Source: Alteromonas macleodii
GTDB lineage: Bacteria > Pseudomonadota > Gammaproteobacteria > Enterobacterales > Alteromonadaceae
DNA length: 64,000 bases
Assembly: GCF_903772925.1 (NCBI RefSeq)
Contig: NZ_LR812090.1
Coordinates: forward strand, 3,841,830-3,905,829
Direction: 5' to 3'
Within the stretch, counting starts at the first letter, position 1. Every line of letters begins with the position of its first letter. The translations under genes and the position numbers were made by a program. Of this stretch, positions 63,315 to 64,000 are shown piece after piece. A model generated the notes under the pieces. The model was given only the letters and a program-made list of their open reading frames with translations. It was not told the DNA's origin and ran no database searches.

Positions 63315-64000
63315 TCACCAAGTTACCACTTCACCATTCCAGTCAATAAAATGGCAAGCTTGCTCCCGATCAAGCGCTGAAAGGTGGTGAACAAGCTGTT
63401 TGGCGGTAAACTCTGGTGTAAAGAGTTTTTTAGCGGCTACATTTTTTTGGAATGGCTTTGACAGTCCTGTATCAACAGTACCTGGGTGGTAGCATACCAG
63501 CATGACATCTTTTAATCTGCGCTTGTACTCTACCGATGCTGTTTTAACAAACATATTGAGCGCGGCTTTCGATGCACGGTAGCCATACCATCCGCCAAGC
63601 CCGTTGTCTGATATGCTCCCTACTCTCGCGCTTAGGCAAACAAGGGTAGACCCTTCTTTACTCATAACATTGACTAAATGCTTAAGCCATATAGAGGGAA
63701 TAATGCTATTTGTCGCGAAGTACGCTGTCAGGGCTTCCTCACTGACATCTTCTAAGCGTTTTTCTGGGTGAATACCATCGTTTTCGTTATGCAAAAAACC
63801 GGTTGTTATTACTACCGTATTTAACACAACGTCTTGCTCAGCGAGTTGTTTTACAAAACCGCAAATGTGCTTATCATTCTGTTCAGAAATTTGATGATAC
63901 GAAACATTCTCTAGGTTGTTGCTTTCAGATGCAGCTGCACGACTTACTGCAAACACCTTTGCGCCTGCACTGCGATATTGTTCTATGAGCGCAGACGCTA
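63315..64000 (-). CDS. Short-chain dehydrogenase/reductase, partial
   Basis: The gene runs off the right edge of the window; its start and cofactor glycine motif lie outside. The visible frame continues without stop to 64000, reading ASALIEQYRSAGAKVFAVSR at the edge. It keeps the SDR features VVITTGFLHN (NAG-like region) and LVCLSARVGSISDNGLGGWYGYRASKAAL, with catalytic Ser and YRASK (YxxxK). It belongs to the CsgA/C-factor-like group of atypical SDRs. NAD(P)-dependent oxidoreduction of an unknown substrate is expected. A GTG at 63956 is not the true start. Confidence 0.88.
   Translation of the reverse strand, partial: ASALIEQYRSAGAKVFAVSRAAASESNNLENVSYHQISEQNDKHICGFVKQLAEQDVVLNTVVITTGFLHNENDGIHPEKRLEDVSEEALTAYFATNSIIPSIWLKHLVNVMSKEGSTLVCLSARVGSISDNGLGGWYGYRASKAALNMFVKTASVEYKRRLKDVMLVCYHPGTVDTGLSKPFQKNVAAKKLFTPEFTAKQLVHHLSALDREQACHFIDWNGEVVTW

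Overview
The window looks like a chromosomal segment of an Alteromonas-like marine gammaproteobacterium. The evidence is housekeeping proteins close to enterobacterial and Alteromonadales versions (TrmA, FabR, SthA, CysJIH, PspA, DusA, FghA), small lineage-type conserved families (DUF5610, TIGR03899, TIGR04219, DUF2333), and an rRNA-operon leader with boxA on the minus strand at the left edge. The species is inferred by recall, not by search.

Layout. 1-300: leader and stringent-type promoters of an rRNA operon that leaves the window to the left. 465-20365: core genes, namely a membrane-anchored RRM protein, a DUF5610 protein, trmA, fabR divergent from a fatty-acid desaturase with an operator between them, sthA, a uracil-DNA-glycosylase-fold protein, a response regulator with GGDEF/EAL domains, the cysJIH sulfite-reduction operon, a TIGR04219 barrel, a DUF2333 protein, and a phage-shock operon with a sigma-54-like promoter. 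20558-42253: dusA, split by a 20.7-kb genomic island. The island is bounded by exact 23-bp direct repeats at 21525-21547 and 42204-42226. It starts with a tyrosine recombinase and gives dusA a new 5' end; the native dusA start is stranded at the far side of the island. 42380-49352: a FAD/NAD(P)-binding protein plus a two-helix membrane protein, divergent from a tightly coupled operon of glycosyltransferases. 49631-54580: a four-gene cassette coding for a coiled-coil protein, an inner-membrane OmpA-domain protein, a Ras/Rab-like small GTPase and a GGDEF/EAL protein. 54665-64000: fghA, two tandem PlsC-type acyltransferases with an MscS channel, a YggN-like exported protein, a YeeZ-like Rossmann protein, an NSS sodium symporter, and the partial start of an SDR oxidoreductase.

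How the genes work together. The island is mainly a defence locus: a type I restriction-modification operon (hsdM-S-R) with an Abi_2/HEPN gene inside it, an FRG-domain gene inside it, and a DUF262/HNH gene at its end. To the right lies decayed material: an insertion sequence with repeated end motifs and a P-loop passenger gene, an ATPase cut by that element, a HEPN-motif protein, and a short reading frame that joins the start of an HsdR to the end of an HsdS. The most novel-looking core locus is the GTPase/OmpA/c-di-GMP cassette. Its gene order suggests a cytoplasmic GTP and c-di-GMP switch acting through a membrane protein with a peptidoglycan-binding-type domain; that role is inference. No CRISPR array or tRNA gene was recognised, though no systematic tRNA scan could be run.
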